This document shows positions 11,932 to 21,712 of a DNA stretch of 64,000 nt, in pieces. The stretch's first letter is position 1. The number at the start of each line of letters is the position of its first letter. The DNA lies in NCBI RefSeq assembly GCF_027988105.1, contig NZ_JAQJZJ010000006.1, positions 124,001-188,000 of the forward strand, in the 5' to 3' direction. The notes beneath the pieces were generated by a model. The model was not told the DNA's origin. It was given only the letters and a program-made list of their open reading frames with translations, and did no database searches. A program made the translations under genes and the position numbers. Source of the stretch: Pseudomonas aestuarii. Lineage in GTDB: Bacteria > Pseudomonadota > Gammaproteobacteria > Pseudomonadales > Pseudomonadaceae.

Positions 11932-12945
11932 TTACCGGTGGCTGAGAGCGGCCCGTGGGCCTGTGTGTTCATCTGGCTTGGCGAAGTGCCGCACCTGAAT
12001 CTGGAAACCATTGCGCAACCCCACGTACAGGCTTTCGCCAGTAGTGAGTCCTGCGGCGACCGCCCAGCGGGCCAGGTCGTCCTGTTCGAAACCCAGCCAG
12101 AGATCGCCGCAGGCTTGCCGGGCCCAGCTCTGGTTGTGGCTGCACAGCTCGGTGATCAGCAGGCTGCCGCCGCTGTTCACCTGCCGGGCCAGTCGTTTCA
12201 GCGCCTCGGCGGGGGCGGCGAAATGGTGCAGGACCATGTTCAGCACCACGCAGTCGGCGGCCGGGTAGTCATCGTTGAGGGCATCGGCGAGTCGCAGCTC
12301 GACGTTGCCCAGACCTTCTTGTTCGCAGCGCGTGCGCGCCAGTTCGAGCATCGCCGGGCTGTTGTCCAGCGCGGTGACCTGGCCGAAGCGGCGCGCCAGC
12401 TCGGGCAGGAAGGCGCCGTCGCCGGGGCCGATTTCCAATGCCGTGGCCTGCGCCGCGAAACCCAGGGCGTCGAGCAGCGACAGCAGGCTGTCGCGGTACT
12501 GCGGCAAGCCGGCGATCAGGTCCTGCTGGGCCTGGAAACTGGCCGCCGTGCGGGCGAAAAAATCCTGGCTGGCGGCGGCGCGCTGGCCGTGCACCTCGGC
12601 GATCCGCGCCTGGATAGCGCTGGGCAGGGCCAGGGCATCGACCTCATCGAGCAGCGCCGCGTGCAGGGTGCCGCCCAGGCGCTCGCCTTGGGCCAGGGCG
12701 CGGCGGTAGAAGATTGCGTTGCCTTCGCGCCGCGTGGCCACCAGGCCGGCCTGGGCCAGCACCTTCAAGTGGTGGCTCATGCCGGACTGACCAGTGGCGA
12801 AGATCTGCGCCAGTTCCAGCACGCCGAAGGAATCGTTGGCCAGGGCGCGCAGCACGTTGAGGCGCAACGGGTCGCCGCCGGCCTTGCACAGGGCGGCGAG
12901 GGCGTCGACGGGATGGAAGGCCAGATGTGAGGCGCGCATATTCAT
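11932..12945 (-). CDS. ArsR-family regulator fused to a SAM-dependent methyltransferase domain (SahR-like)
   Basis: Two-domain protein of 337 aa. Residues 10-95 form an ArsR winged helix (DPLRLNVLRALANDSFGVLELA, then TGQSGMSHHLKVLAQAGLV as recognition helix, and a REGNAIFYRRAL wing). Residues 165-290 form a class I methyltransferase fold: ALEIGPGDGAFLPEL holds the SAM loop (GPGDG 173-177), TALDNSP the acidic residue, and VVLNMVLHHF the post-motif. SahR-type ArsR regulators are known to control SAM-cycle genes in Proteobacteria in response to S-adenosylhomocysteine. Position directly upstream of metK supports that role, with the C-terminal domain as ligand sensor or true methyltransferase. Its own start is 33 bp from the large palindrome, suggesting autoregulation. 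Confidence 0.85.
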   Translation of the reverse strand: MNMRASHLAFHPVDALAALCKAGGDPLRLNVLRALANDSFGVLELAQIFATGQSGMSHHLKVLAQAGLVATRREGNAIFYRRALAQGERLGGTLHAALLDEVDALALPSAIQARIAEVHGQRAAASQDFFARTAASFQAQQDLIAGLPQYRDSLLSLLDALGFAAQATALEIGPGDGAFLPELARRFGQVTALDNSPAMLELARTRCEQEGLGNVELRLADALNDDYPAADCVVLNMVLHHFAAPAEALKRLARQVNSGGSLLITELCSHNQSWARQACGDLWLGFEQDDLARWAVAAGLTTGESLYVGLRNGFQIQVRHFAKPDEHTGPRAALSHR

Positions 12946-12977
12946 AGGCCGAGCAGTTTAGTCGGTCATTTTTCATC

Positions 12978-13019
12978 CAGCAATATCAATATCAAAAAGT
13001 TTTGATATTGATATTGCTG
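12978..13019. promoter_or_regulatory. 42-nt palindrome, candidate operator for the SahR-like regulator
   Basis: Perfect 20-bp inverted repeat separated by only AG. Each arm reads CAGCAATATCAATATCAAAA and itself contains a tandem AATATC/ATATC repeat, so the site may hold two dimers. It lies in the divergent gap, 33 bp before the ArsR-methyltransferase start and 120 bp before the tkt start, where it would overlap promoters. There is no T-tract, and position argues against a terminator. Confidence 0.8.
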
Positions 13020-13138
13020 CTGTGGAAGCCAGAAACATTGGCTCTGCGACTATCTGTCATTGCCCCGGCGGGCTCTGCTGGGCGAAAATGGCCGCCTTTT
13101 TCGACCTTCCTGTTGCAAAACCCGTAGGAGATTCAGTG

Positions 13139-15136
13139 ATGCCCAGCCGTCGTGAGCGAGCCAATGCCATTCGTGCCCTGAGCATGGATGCCGTGCAGAA
13201 AGCCAACAGCGGCCACCCCGGTGCCCCTATGGGGATGGCGGACATCGCCGAAGTCCTCTGGCGCGATTACCTCAAGCACAACCCGAGCAACCCGGAATTC
13301 GCCGACCGCGACCGCTTCGTGCTGTCCAATGGCCATGGCTCGATGCTGGTCTATTCGCTGCTGCACCTGACCGGTTACGACCTGGGCATCGACGACCTCA
13401 AGCAGTTCCGCCAGCTGGGCAGCCGCACGCCCGGCCACCCGGAGTATGGCTACACCCCGGGCGTCGAGACCACCACCGGCCCGCTCGGCCAGGGCCTGGC
13501 CAATGCCGTGGGTTTCGCCCTCGCCGAGAAGGTGCTGGGCGCCCAGTTCAACCGCGAAGGCCACAACATCGTCGACCACAACACCTACGTGTTCCTCGGC
13601 GACGGTTGCATGATGGAAGGCATCAGCCATGAGGTCAGTTCCCTGGCCGGCACCTTGGGCCTGGGCAAGCTGATCGCCTTCTACGACGACAACGGCATTT
13701 CCATCGACGGCGAAGTCGAGGGCTGGTTCACCGACGACACGCCGAAGCGCTTCGAGGCCTACGGCTGGCAGGTGATCCGCAATGTCGACGGCCACGACGC
13801 CGAAGAAATCAAGATCGCCATCGACACCGCACGCAAGAGCGAGCAACCGACCCTGATCTGCTGCAAGACCACCATCGGCTTCGGTTCGCCGAACAAGCAG
13901 GGCAAGGAAGACTGCCACGGCGCACCGCTGGGCGTAGACGAAATCGCCCTGACCCGCGCCGCCCTGGGCTGGAACCACGGTCCCTTCGAGATCCCGGCCG
14001 AGATCTACGCCGAGTGGGACGCCAAGGAAGCCGGCGCCGTTGCCGAAGCCGAATGGGATCAGCGCTTTGCCGCCTACGCCGCCGCCCACCCGGAACTGGC
14101 CGCCGAGTTCAAGCGCCGCATCAGTGGCGAGCTGCCGGCCGATTTCGCCGAAAAGGCCAGCGCCTATATTCAGGAAGTCGCCGAAAAGGGCGAAACCATC
14201 GCCAGCCGCAAGGCCAGCCAGAACACGCTGAACGCCTTCGGTCCGCTGCTGCCGGAGTTTCTCGGTGGCTCGGCCGACCTGGCCGGCTCCAACCTGACCC
14301 TGTGGAAGGGCTGCAAGGGCGTCTCGGCTGCAGACGCCGCCGGCAACTACATGTACTACGGCGTGCGCGAGTTCGGCATGAGCGCGATCATGAACGGCGT
14401 CGCCCTGCATGGCGGCCTCGTGCCCTACGGCGCGACCTTCCTGATCTTCATGGAATACGCGCGCAATGCCGTGCGCATGTCGGCGCTGATGAAAAAGCGC
14501 GTGCTCTACGTGTTCACCCACGACTCCATCGGTCTCGGCGAAGACGGCCCGACCCACCAGCCGATCGAGCAGTTGGCCAGCCTGCGCAGCACGCCCAACC
14601 TCGACACCTGGCGTCCCTGCGATGCGGTGGAATCGGCGGTGGCCTGGAAGTGCGCGATCGAGCGCAACGATGGCCCCAGCGCGCTGATCTTCAGCCGGCA
14701 GAACCTGCCACACCAGGGCCGCGATGCCCAGCAATTGGCCGACATTGCCCGCGGTGGCTACGTGCTGAAAGACTGCGCCGGCGAGCCGGAGCTGATCCTG
14801 ATCGCCACCGGTTCGGAAATCGGCCTGGCGGTCGCCGCCTACGAGCAGCTCAGCGCCCAGGGTCGCCAGGTGCGCGTGGTGTCCATGCCGTCGACCAGCG
14901 TGTTCGATGCCCAGGATGCCGGCTACAAGCAGGCGGTATTGCCGCTGCAAGTGGGCGCGCGGATTGCCATCGAGGCGTCCCACGCCGACTACTGGTACAA
15001 GTATGTCGGCCTGGAAGGTCGCGTCATCGGCATGACCACCTTCGGTGAGTCGGCCCCCGCGCCGGCACTGTTCGAGCACTTCGGCTTCACCGTCGAGAAC
15101 CTGCTGGAAACCGCCGCCGAACTGCTGGAAGACTGA
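13139..15136 (+). CDS. tkt: Transketolase
   Basis: Thiamine-diphosphate enzyme of the non-oxidative pentose phosphate pathway, 665 aa with the chosen start. ATG 13139 follows TAGGAG and begins [20 protein letters not shown], matching the family N-terminus; the open frame from 13022 is longer but runs into the operator. Motifs are [10 protein letters not shown] (substrate His), the ThDP/Mg site [18 protein letters not shown] followed by YDDN, and in the second domain [16 protein letters not shown]. It opens the sugar-phosphate run tkt-epd-pgk-fba. The upstream palindrome raises the possibility that tkt shares control with the SAM-cycle regulator. Confidence 0.97.
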   Translation: MPSRRERANAIRALSMDAVQKANSGHPGAPMGMADIAEVLWRDYLKHNPSNPEFADRDRFVLSNGHGSMLVYSLLHLTGYDLGIDDLKQFRQLGSRTPGHPEYGYTPGVETTTGPLGQGLANAVGFALAEKVLGAQFNREGHNIVDHNTYVFLGDGCMMEGISHEVSSLAGTLGLGKLIAFYDDNGISIDGEVEGWFTDDTPKRFEAYGWQVIRNVDGHDAEEIKIAIDTARKSEQPTLICCKTTIGFGSPNKQGKEDCHGAPLGVDEIALTRAALGWNHGPFEIPAEIYAEWDAKEAGAVAEAEWDQRFAAYAAAHPELAAEFKRRISGELPADFAEKASAYIQEVAEKGETIASRKASQNTLNAFGPLLPEFLGGSADLAGSNLTLWKGCKGVSAADAAGNYMYYGVREFGMSAIMNGVALHGGLVPYGATFLIFMEYARNAVRMSALMKKRVLYVFTHDSIGLGEDGPTHQPIEQLASLRSTPNLDTWRPCDAVESAVAWKCAIERNDGPSALIFSRQNLPHQGRDAQQLADIARGGYVLKDCAGEPELILIATGSEIGLAVAAYEQLSAQGRQVRVVSMPSTSVFDAQDAGYKQAVLPLQVGARIAIEASHADYWYKYVGLEGRVIGMTTFGESAPAPALFEHFGFTVENLLETAAELLED

Positions 15137-15140
15137 TCCC

Positions 15141-15227
15141 GTAGGATGGCGTTGAGCGAAGCGATACCCATCAATTAGTTGCGATGGGTATCGCCAAGCT
15201 CAGGCTACGCGCCCCGCCTCATCCTAC
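15141..15227. repeat. REP-like palindromic element between tkt and epd
   Basis: Nested inverted repeat. The outer arms are GTAGGATG (15141-15148) and CATCCTAC (15220-15227). The inner arms are GCGATACCCATC (15161-15172) and GATGGGTATCGC (15183-15194) around a 10-nt loop. The GTAGGATGGCG...GCGATACCCATC pattern is the style of dispersed intergenic repeats in Pseudomonas. It may shape the tkt-epd transcript. Confidence 0.65.
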
Positions 15228-15250
15228 GAGTGTTCCCCACCGAGATCGCC

Positions 15251-16318
15251 ATGTCTAATCGCCCCTACAGAATCGCCCTCAACGGCTACGGCCGCATCGG
15301 CCGCTGCGTGCTGCGCGCGCTGCATGAGCGCGGTGCCGGGGCGCGTCTGGAAATAGTCGCGCTGAATGACCTGGCCGACCAGGCCAGCATCGAATACCTG
15401 ACCCGCTTCGACTCCACCCACGGACGCTTTCCCGGCGAGGTGAAAGTCGACGGCGACTGCCTGCATATCAATGGCGACTGCGTGCGGGTGCTGCGCCAGG
15501 CGACGCCGGAAGGCATCGACTGGGCGGCGTTGGGGATCGACCTGTTGCTGGAGTGCTCCGGCGCCTACCACACCCGCGCCGACGCCCAGCGTTTCCTCGC
15601 GGCCGGCGCGCCGCGGGTGCTGTTCTCCCAGCCGATGGCCAGCGAAACGGCGGTCGATGCCACCGTGGTCTTCGGGGTCAATCAGCAGTGCCTGACCGGC
15701 GAGGAGAGGCTGCTGTCCAACGCCTCCTGCACCACCAATTGCGGGGTGCCGCTGCTCAAGCTGCTCAACGAGGCGGTGGGCCTGGAGTACGTTTCCATCA
15801 CCACCATCCACTCGGCGATGAACGATCAGCCGGTAATCGACGCCTACCACCACGAAGACCTGCGCCGTACGCGCTCGGCCTTCCAGTCGGTGATTCCGGT
15901 GTCCACCGGCCTGGCGCGGGGCATCGAACGCTTGCTGCCGGAGCTCAGCGGGCGGATCCAGGCCAAAGCCATACGCGTACCGACGGTGAACGTGTCCTGC
16001 CTGGACATCACCTTGCAGACCGCGCGTGACACCAGCGCCGCGGAAATCAATCGGGTGCTGCGTGAGGCCGCCGAACGTGGCCCGCTGCAGGGCTTGATCG
16101 CCTACACCGAGTTGCCCCATGCCAGTTGCGACTTCAACCACGACCCGCACTCGGCCATCGTCGATGGCAGCCAGACCCGGGTTTCCGGGCCGCGCCTGGT
16201 CAACCTGCTGGCCTGGTTCGACAACGAGTGGGGTTTTGCCAATCGCATGCTCGACGTGGCCGAACACATTCTCGCCGTGTCTCCTGTATCCATTCAACCA
16301 GCCCCCGTGAAGGACTGA
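15251..16318 (+). CDS. epd: Erythrose-4-phosphate dehydrogenase (GapA-like)
   Basis: Oxidises erythrose 4-phosphate to 4-phosphoerythronate for pyridoxal phosphate synthesis; 355 aa from ATG 15251. It has the NAD Rossmann motif [14 protein letters not shown] and the catalytic SNASCTTNC with Cys160. The residue after the dinucleotide strand and the pgk context support Epd rather than glycolytic GAPDH. It belongs to the GAPDH superfamily, so glyceraldehyde-3-phosphate activity cannot be excluded from sequence. The stop is 4 bp before the pgk start, hence translational coupling. The sensible start is after the REP-like element; the frame extends upstream into it. Confidence 0.9.
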   Translation: MSNRPYRIALNGYGRIGRCVLRALHERGAGARLEIVALNDLADQASIEYLTRFDSTHGRFPGEVKVDGDCLHINGDCVRVLRQATPEGIDWAALGIDLLLECSGAYHTRADAQRFLAAGAPRVLFSQPMASETAVDATVVFGVNQQCLTGEERLLSNASCTTNCGVPLLKLLNEAVGLEYVSITTIHSAMNDQPVIDAYHHEDLRRTRSAFQSVIPVSTGLARGIERLLPELSGRIQAKAIRVPTVNVSCLDITLQTARDTSAAEINRVLREAAERGPLQGLIAYTELPHASCDFNHDPHSAIVDGSQTRVSGPRLVNLLAWFDNEWGFANRMLDVAEHILAVSPVSIQPAPVKD

Positions 16319-16322
16319 TTCC

Positions 16323-17486
16323 ATGACCGTTCTGAAGATGACCGACCTCGACCTCCAGGGTCAGCGCGTGTTGATCCGCGAAGACCTCAACGTGCCGGTA
16401 AAAGACGGCGCGGTGACGAGCGACGCGCGCATCCTCGCCTCGCTGCCGACCATCAAGCTGGCCCTGGAAAAGGGGGCGGCAGTCATGGTCTGCTCGCACC
16501 TGGGCCGTCCCGAAGAGGGCGTGTTCAGCGAGGCCGACAGCCTCAAGCCGGTCGCCGACTACCTGAGCCGCGCGCTCGGCCGTGAAGTGCCGCTGCTGCG
16601 CGATTACCTCGGCGGCGTCGCGGTCCAGCCCGGCGAGCTGGTCCTGCTGGAAAACGTGCGCTTCAATCCGGGCGAGAAGAAAAACAGCGACGAACTGGCC
16701 CGGCAATATGCCGCCCTGTGCGACGTGTTCGTCATGGACGCCTTCGGCACCGCCCACCGCGCCCAGGGCTCGACCCATGGCGTGGCCAAGTTTGCCAAGG
16801 TGGCCTGCGCCGGCCCGTTGCTGGCGGCCGAGCTGGATGCCCTGGGCAAGGCGCTGGGCAATCCGGCCAAGCCGATGGCGGCCATCGTCGCCGGCTCCAA
16901 GGTGTCGACCAAGCTCGATGTGCTCAACAGCCTGAGCCAGATCTGCGACCAGCTGATCGTTGGCGGCGGGATTGCCAACACCTTCCTCGCTGCCGCCGGT
17001 TTCCCGGTTGGCAAGTCGCTGTATGAGGCCGATCTGCTGGATACCGCCAAAGCCATCGCGGCCAAGGTCAGCGTGCCGCTGCCGGTGGACGTGGTGGTGG
17101 CCAAGGAGTTCGCCGAGTCCGCCACCGCCACCGTCAAGCTGGTCGCCGACGTGGCCGCTGACGACATGATCCTCGATATCGGCCCGCAGACCGCGCGGCA
17201 ATTCGCCGAGCTGCTGAAGTCGTCGAAGACCATTTTGTGGAACGGTCCGGTCGGGGTGTTCGAGTTCGATCAGTTCGGTAACGGCACCAAGGTGCTGGCC
17301 GAAGCCATCGCCGCCAGCCCGGCGTTCTCGATTGCCGGTGGTGGCGACACCCTGGCGGCCATCGACAAATACGCCGTCGCGAAGCAGATTTCCTATATCT
17401 CCACTGGCGGCGGCGCCTTCCTCGAGTTCGTCGAGGGCAAGGTGCTGCCGGCCGTGGAAGTGCTGGAGCAGCGCGCCAAGGGCTAG
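16323..17486 (+). CDS. pgk: Phosphoglycerate kinase
   Basis: Glycolytic/gluconeogenic kinase interconverting 1,3-bisphosphoglycerate and 3-phosphoglycerate, 387 aa, normal length. Motifs: [14 protein letters not shown] at the N-terminus, [10 protein letters not shown] for substrate binding, [27 protein letters not shown], and the nucleotide-site [12 protein letters not shown] with [10 protein letters not shown] near the C-terminus. It is coupled to epd with a 4-bp gap. Confidence 0.97.
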   Translation: MTVLKMTDLDLQGQRVLIREDLNVPVKDGAVTSDARILASLPTIKLALEKGAAVMVCSHLGRPEEGVFSEADSLKPVADYLSRALGREVPLLRDYLGGVAVQPGELVLLENVRFNPGEKKNSDELARQYAALCDVFVMDAFGTAHRAQGSTHGVAKFAKVACAGPLLAAELDALGKALGNPAKPMAAIVAGSKVSTKLDVLNSLSQICDQLIVGGGIANTFLAAAGFPVGKSLYEADLLDTAKAIAAKVSVPLPVDVVVAKEFAESATATVKLVADVAADDMILDIGPQTARQFAELLKSSKTILWNGPVGVFEFDQFGNGTKVLAEAIAASPAFSIAGGGDTLAAIDKYAVAKQISYISTGGGAFLEFVEGKVLPAVEVLEQRAKG

Positions 17487-17783
17487 CACCTGTTGCTCGG
17501 CGAGGCTGAACCAGGCTGCCCGCGGGTTGTCGATTGACATGCGCGCGGCGTGGGCCGGCTATCCTTTACCGCAAGGGCGAAGCAGGGCTGGTCTGCCCGG
17601 TCGCTGCCGATGATGTGCGCGGCCACCCTGGCGGCTTGGTTCGGATGCCGTCCGGGCTACGAATTTCATCCCCTGGTGCGCCAGGGGCGGACGAGCTGAC
17701 CCCTTGTCCCTGAATGCTTGAATAGCGCCTGCCCCTGCGGCAGGCTTGCACGATTAACGAGTCCCACCGGGAGAAAGAACACC
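17487..17783 (+). other. Intergenic gap between pgk and fba
   Basis: 297 bp with no credible gene. It contains the fba ribosome site (GGGAGAAAG, about 17770) and presumably an fba promoter; I could not pick out a convincing -35/-10 pair or a terminator for pgk. Confidence 0.4.
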
Positions 17784-18848
17784 ATGGCACTTATCAGCAT
17801 GCGCCAGATGCTCGACCACGCCGCCGAATTCGGCTACGGCGTGCCGGCTTTCAACGTCAACAACCTCGAGCAGATGCGCGCCATCATGGAAGCGGCCGAC
17901 CAGACCGATTCGCCGGTGATCGTCCAGGCTTCCGCCGGTGCCCGCAAGTACGCCGGCGCGCCCTTCCTGCGTCACCTGATCCTGGCGGCGATCGAAGAAT
18001 TCCCGCACATCCCGGTGTGCATGCACCAGGACCACGGCACCAGCCCTGACGTCTGCCAGCGCTCGATCCAGCTGGGCTTCAGCTCGGTGATGATGGACGG
18101 CTCCCTGATGGAAGACGGCAAGACCCCGGCCGACTACGACTACAACGTCCGCGTGACCCAGCAAACCGTGGCCTTCGCCCACGCCTGCGGCGTGTCGGTG
18201 GAAGGTGAGTTGGGCTGCCTGGGCAGCCTGGAAACCGGCATGGCCGGCGAAGAAGACGGCGTCGGCGCCGAAGGCGTGCTCGATCACAGCCAGATGCTCA
18301 CCGACCCGGAAGAAGCCGCCGACTTCGTCAAGCGCACCCAGGTCGACGCCCTCGCCATCGCCATCGGCACCAGCCACGGCGCCTACAAGTTCACCAAGCC
18401 GCCGACCGGTGACATCCTCGCCATCGACCGGATCAAGGAGATCCACAAGCGCATCCCCAATACCCACCTGGTGATGCACGGTTCTTCTTCGGTGCCGCAG
18501 GAGTGGTTGGCGATCATCAACCAGTACGGCGGTGACATCAAAGAAACCTACGGCGTGCCGGTCGAAGAAATCGTCGAAGGCATCAAGTACGGCGTACGCA
18601 AGGTCAACATCGACACCGACCTGCGCCTGGCGTCCACCGGTGCCATGCGCCGGCTGATGGCGACCAATCCGAGCGAGTTCGATCCGCGCAAGTTCTTCGG
18701 TGCCACCGTGACGGCCATGCGCGACATCTGCATCGCCCGCTACGAAGCCTTCGGCACCGCCGGCAACGCCTCGAAGATCAAGCCGATCTCCCTGGAAGCC
18801 ATGTTCCAGCGTTACGCCAAGGGTGAACTGGCCGCCAAGGTCAACTAA
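17784..18848 (+). CDS. fba: Fructose-1,6-bisphosphate aldolase, class II
   Basis: Zinc aldolase of 354 aa, used mainly in the gluconeogenic direction in pseudomonads. Metal and catalytic motifs: [12 protein letters not shown] (His81, Asp83, His84), [27 protein letters not shown], and [16 protein letters not shown] 17784 follows GGGAGAAAG and gives the family N-terminus [15 protein letters not shown]. It is closed by the strong terminator at 18864-18891, so it ends the tkt-epd-pgk-fba group. Confidence 0.97.
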   Translation: MALISMRQMLDHAAEFGYGVPAFNVNNLEQMRAIMEAADQTDSPVIVQASAGARKYAGAPFLRHLILAAIEEFPHIPVCMHQDHGTSPDVCQRSIQLGFSSVMMDGSLMEDGKTPADYDYNVRVTQQTVAFAHACGVSVEGELGCLGSLETGMAGEEDGVGAEGVLDHSQMLTDPEEAADFVKRTQVDALAIAIGTSHGAYKFTKPPTGDILAIDRIKEIHKRIPNTHLVMHGSSSVPQEWLAIINQYGGDIKETYGVPVEEIVEGIKYGVRKVNIDTDLRLASTGAMRRLMATNPSEFDPRKFFGATVTAMRDICIARYEAFGTAGNASKIKPISLEAMFQRYAKGELAAKVN

Positions 18849-18863
18849 GCTTCGGCTGCAACG

Positions 18864-18891
18864 AAAAAGCCCGCTAATTAGCGGGCTTTTT
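18864..18891 (+). terminator. Rho-independent terminator after fba
   Basis: Perfect 14-bp arms AAAAAGCCCGCTAA/TTAGCGGGCTTTTT, 15 bp after the fba stop, with a T5 end. It is A-flanked and thus bidirectional in form. Confidence 0.92.
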
Positions 18892-19019
18892 GTTGGGCGT
18901 GCCCTGTCCGGCGCTTCGGGCATCGCCTGTGCGGCGGCCCGACGGACCGATAGGGTTTGCGCCCATGATTGCGGCATACTGCGCAATCCAGGCCCCACGA
19001 GAACCGCTCGGTACCCTCC

Positions 19020-19526
19020 ATGACCCCTCTGAAATTTCTCCAGGGCTACCCGCTGCAGTTGCAAGAGCAGATCCGCCAGCTGATCGCCCAGGAGCGGCTG
19101 GGCGACTACCTGGCCCAGCGTTACAACGGCAAGCACGGCGTGCAGAGCGACAAGGCGCTGTATGCCTATACCCAGGCGCTCAAGCAGGAGCACCTGAAGA
19201 ACGCGCCGGCCATCGACAAGGTGTTGTTCGACAACCGCCTCGACCTCACCCATCGCGCCCTCGGCTTGCACACCGCGATTTCCCGGGTGCAGGGCGGCAA
19301 GCTCAAGGCCAAGAAGGAAATCCGCGTCGCCGCCCTGTTCAAGGATGCCGCGCCGGAGTTTCTCCAGATGATCGTGGTACATGAACTGGCCCACCTGAAA
19401 GAGGCCGAGCACAACAAGGCGTTCTACAAGCTCTGCGAATACATGCTGCCTGATTATCATCAGGTGGAGTTCGATCTGCGCGTCTATCTGACCTGGCGCG
19501 AGCTGCAAGGGCGTAGCCCGGCCTGA
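19020..19526 (+). CDS. YgjP-like (M48/WLM-type) zinc metallopeptidase domain protein
   Basis: Protein of 168 aa with a single recognisable element, VVHELAHLKEAEHNKAFYKL. His121, Glu122 and His125 form the HExxH zinc motif and His131 is the likely third ligand, as in YgjP/SprT-like peptidases (HELCHL...HSKAFW type). No signal peptide or membrane segment, so it is cytoplasmic. ATG 19020 is chosen because residues before it look unrelated. The substrate is unknown. Confidence 0.8.
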   Translation: MTPLKFLQGYPLQLQEQIRQLIAQERLGDYLAQRYNGKHGVQSDKALYAYTQALKQEHLKNAPAIDKVLFDNRLDLTHRALGLHTAISRVQGGKLKAKKEIRVAALFKDAAPEFLQMIVVHELAHLKEAEHNKAFYKLCEYMLPDYHQVEFDLRVYLTWRELQGRSPA

Positions 19527-19565
19527 ACGCACGGGCGGCCGGTCAGCCAGTCGCCGAGTGGCTTC

Positions 19566-19799
19566 TCAGCCGCGCAGCTGCAGATTAAGCTGGTCGACCA
19601 CTTCCGCCCAGTCGGCGTCCTCGAGGATTTCCTCGCGCAGAAAGCTGGCCTGGGCGGCGCTCCAGAAGGGCGCATCGGCCAACTTGCAGGTTTCCGGCAG
19701 CGGCGAATGGCTGGCGATGAAGCGCTCGATGCTGGCTTGTTCGGCGGGCAAACCGAGCTGTTTGAACAGTGCCGAAAGATCGTGGCTAGGGTTTTCCAC
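19566..19799 (-). CDS. DUF2789 family small protein
   Basis: Acidic 77-aa protein, MENPSHDLSALFKQLGLPAE..., mostly helical with conserved aromatic and acidic residues (FWSAAQASFLREEILEDADWAEVVDQLN). It matches my memory of the DUF2789 family found near this locus in Pseudomonas. Function unknown; no signal or membrane segment. It lies convergent with the metallopeptidase gene. Confidence 0.75.
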   Translation of the reverse strand: MENPSHDLSALFKQLGLPAEQASIERFIASHSPLPETCKLADAPFWSAAQASFLREEILEDADWAEVVDQLNLQLRG

Positions 19800-19926
19800 G
19801 CGGTGCTCCTCTGGTGAGTGGACTCGTCATACAGCCTAGCGTATATCGACACATATTGGCTGCAGGAGGCAGACCGGCAAGGCCTGCTTGGAGTCAGGTT
19901 TTTCACCGACTTGAGGTGCACACGGC

Positions 19927-20691
19927 ATGCATTCAGGGATTTTGCGCAGGTTGTGCGCCGGGCTGGCCAGCCTGGCGCTGCTGCTCCCACCGTTGGCACT
20001 GGCGCGCGAGTTGCTGGCGGTCGGCAGCGATTTCCCGCGGGTATTCGAGCGCTCGGCCGCGGGCGACTATCAGGGGCTCGGGCCTGACGTCCTGCGCCAG
20101 GTACTCGAGCCGCGTGGCTACAGCCTGCGCTTTGCGTCCTACCCCTGGGCTCGCGCGCAACGCATGGTCGAGCTGGGGCAGGCCGATATCCTGATCGGCC
20201 CCTATCGCAGTGCGGCGCGCGAGGCGCGTTTCGCGTTTGTCGGGCCGGCCTTCTATCGCGACCGGATTGTCTTGTATTGCCGCCGCACCGGGTCCTGTCA
20301 GTGGTCTGGCGATCTACGCCAGCTGGCCGGCCAGCGCGTTGGCGTGGTCCGCGCCTGGGCCTACGGTGCGCGTTTCGATAGCGCGCGTGAGGGGCTCGAT
20401 CTGGTCACCGTGGAGGGGGTCGGCAACGGCCTGAAGATGCTCAGCCTGGGTCGCCTCGAACTCCTCGCCAGTAATCAGCGCAACACCCTGCCGAAGCTGC
20501 AGGCGCTGGGTTTGACTGATGAAATCAGCCAGCTCGAGCCCCCTGTCGATACCCTCGACGGTTACTTCGCCTTCCCTCTGGGCAGCAGCCATGCACGCCT
20601 GCGCGAGGATTTCGACGAGGGCTTGCGGCAGCTGCTCGAGCGTGGACAACTGGCGCGGCTGGCGGACCAGTGGCAGGTGGACATTCCTTGA
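19927..20691 (+). CDS. Periplasmic substrate-binding protein (SBP family 3 type)
   Basis: Exported 254-aa protein. Signal peptide to about residue 26 (LLLPPLALA/REL), then the two-lobed binding fold: YQGLGPDVLRQVLEPRGYSLRF, PWARAQRMVELGQADILIGPYRSAAREARFAF, and the second lobe LAGQRVGVVRAWAYGARFD. Such proteins bind amino acids or small polar compounds. No permease or ATPase genes are adjacent, so this is an orphan, as is common in Pseudomonas. The ligand cannot be predicted. Confidence 0.8.
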   Translation: MHSGILRRLCAGLASLALLLPPLALARELLAVGSDFPRVFERSAAGDYQGLGPDVLRQVLEPRGYSLRFASYPWARAQRMVELGQADILIGPYRSAAREARFAFVGPAFYRDRIVLYCRRTGSCQWSGDLRQLAGQRVGVVRAWAYGARFDSAREGLDLVTVEGVGNGLKMLSLGRLELLASNQRNTLPKLQALGLTDEISQLEPPVDTLDGYFAFPLGSSHARLREDFDEGLRQLLERGQLARLADQWQVDIP

Positions 20692-20798
20692 TCAAGGCCA
20701 GGTGCCAGCCAGGTTCTGCGGCTCGAGGTGGGGCCAGGCAAGGGCCGATTGAGCGCCGGCGGGCTGAAACCCACCCCGCGGAACCTTGAGGCCGTCGT

Positions 20799-21281
20799 TC
20801 AGCAGACCCGCAGCACCTCGAAGCGCTGGGTGCTGCTGCCCATGCGCAGCTCCACCTGATCGCCTTCGCCGCAGCCGATCAGGCGTTGCCCAAGCGGTGC
20901 GCGCGGACTGATCACCCGCACTTCCTCTCCTTCCAACCGCAGCTTCAGGCCGGCGCCGTCCGGGCCGAGGAACAGGCACTGCTCGACCCCCTGGGCATCG
21001 GCCAGCCACACCAAGGCGCTGAGCTGAATGCCCAGTTGCGCATCGAAGGGCCGCAGCCGGAGTTTTTCCCAGGCGCTCAGGGCCTGGCGAATTTCCTCGA
21101 CCCGGCGCGCCTGCCCGGCGGCCAGATAGGAGGCCTCCAGGCCCAGGGTGTCGTACTTGTTCTCGGCAATATTCTCTTCATGGGTGGCCGCTTCATAGGC
21201 GGTCAACGCCGCTTGCTGGGCCAGCGCCAGGTCGCCGTGCAGCTTGTCGAGAATCAGTTGCTGGAGCAGGGCTTTGTTCAA
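20799..21281 (-). CDS. GreA/GreB-family elongation-factor-like protein
   Basis: 160 aa. The N-terminal half is a predicted long helical region (LHGDLALAQQAALTAYEAATHEENIAENKYDTLGLEASYLAAGQARRVEEIRQAL) like the Gre coiled coil. The C-terminal half is FKBP-like (SPRAPLGQRLIGCGEGDQVELRMGSSTQRFEVLRV), the RNA-polymerase-binding part of Gre factors. The tip acidic pair is not in the standard GreA arrangement, so RNA-cleavage stimulation is uncertain. It is more likely a Gre-like regulator of RNA polymerase than GreA or GreB itself. Confidence 0.75.
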   Translation of the reverse strand: MNKALLQQLILDKLHGDLALAQQAALTAYEAATHEENIAENKYDTLGLEASYLAAGQARRVEEIRQALSAWEKLRLRPFDAQLGIQLSALVWLADAQGVEQCLFLGPDGAGLKLRLEGEEVRVISPRAPLGQRLIGCGEGDQVELRMGSSTQRFEVLRVC

Positions 21282-21397
21282 CGGTCACTCGCAGGGTCGG
21301 CAGGAAAAATCTCGGTCTATGCACCAAAGTCTAGTGTCGCCATGGCTACCGAAGGCGGCATTGTGCACGGGTGGCTACTAAAAGCGAGGGTGTGGGA

Positions 21398-21628
21398 ATG
21401 AACATGATGCGGTCGATGGGGTTTTTCTTCCTGTTTCTGCTGGTGCCGCTGGGCGCCTTGCTGGCCAGCTACCCAGGGCCGATTGCCGACTGGTTGAGCG
21501 CTCTGTTCGGTGTGTCAATCACCCGGGGCAACCTCGGCGCCGGCTTCATGGTGCTGGCGGCAATCTGCCTCAAGGTCGATCTGAGCATTCGTCGTCGCGC
21601 CCAGGCCAGCCAGGCGAGCATCGCCTGA
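21398..21628 (+). CDS. Small two-helix membrane protein of unknown function
   Basis: 76 aa from ATG 21398 (MNMMRSMGFFFLFLLVPLGALLASYP). Two hydrophobic segments (about residues 7-25 and 42-62) and a basic tail (SIRRRAQASQ), so a double-spanning inner-membrane protein. No family recognised. It lies 85 bp before the HDOD gene on the same strand. The frame opens upstream at 21371; the signal-like Met cluster favours 21398. Confidence 0.55.
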   Translation: MNMMRSMGFFFLFLLVPLGALLASYPGPIADWLSALFGVSITRGNLGAGFMVLAAICLKVDLSIRRRAQASQASIA

Positions 21629-21712
21629 CAGCGAGTGGCCATCCGCCAGCAAGCTGGCGCAATAGATCACGGCCTTGGTTACACTGTGCGCCATCCGCGG
21701 CGGGAGGCCATG

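Noticed and set aside
13133..15079. Minus-strand open frame of 648 codons antisense to transketolase
   Set aside because: Transketolase motifs are complete on the plus strand; the antisense has no recognisable protein features.
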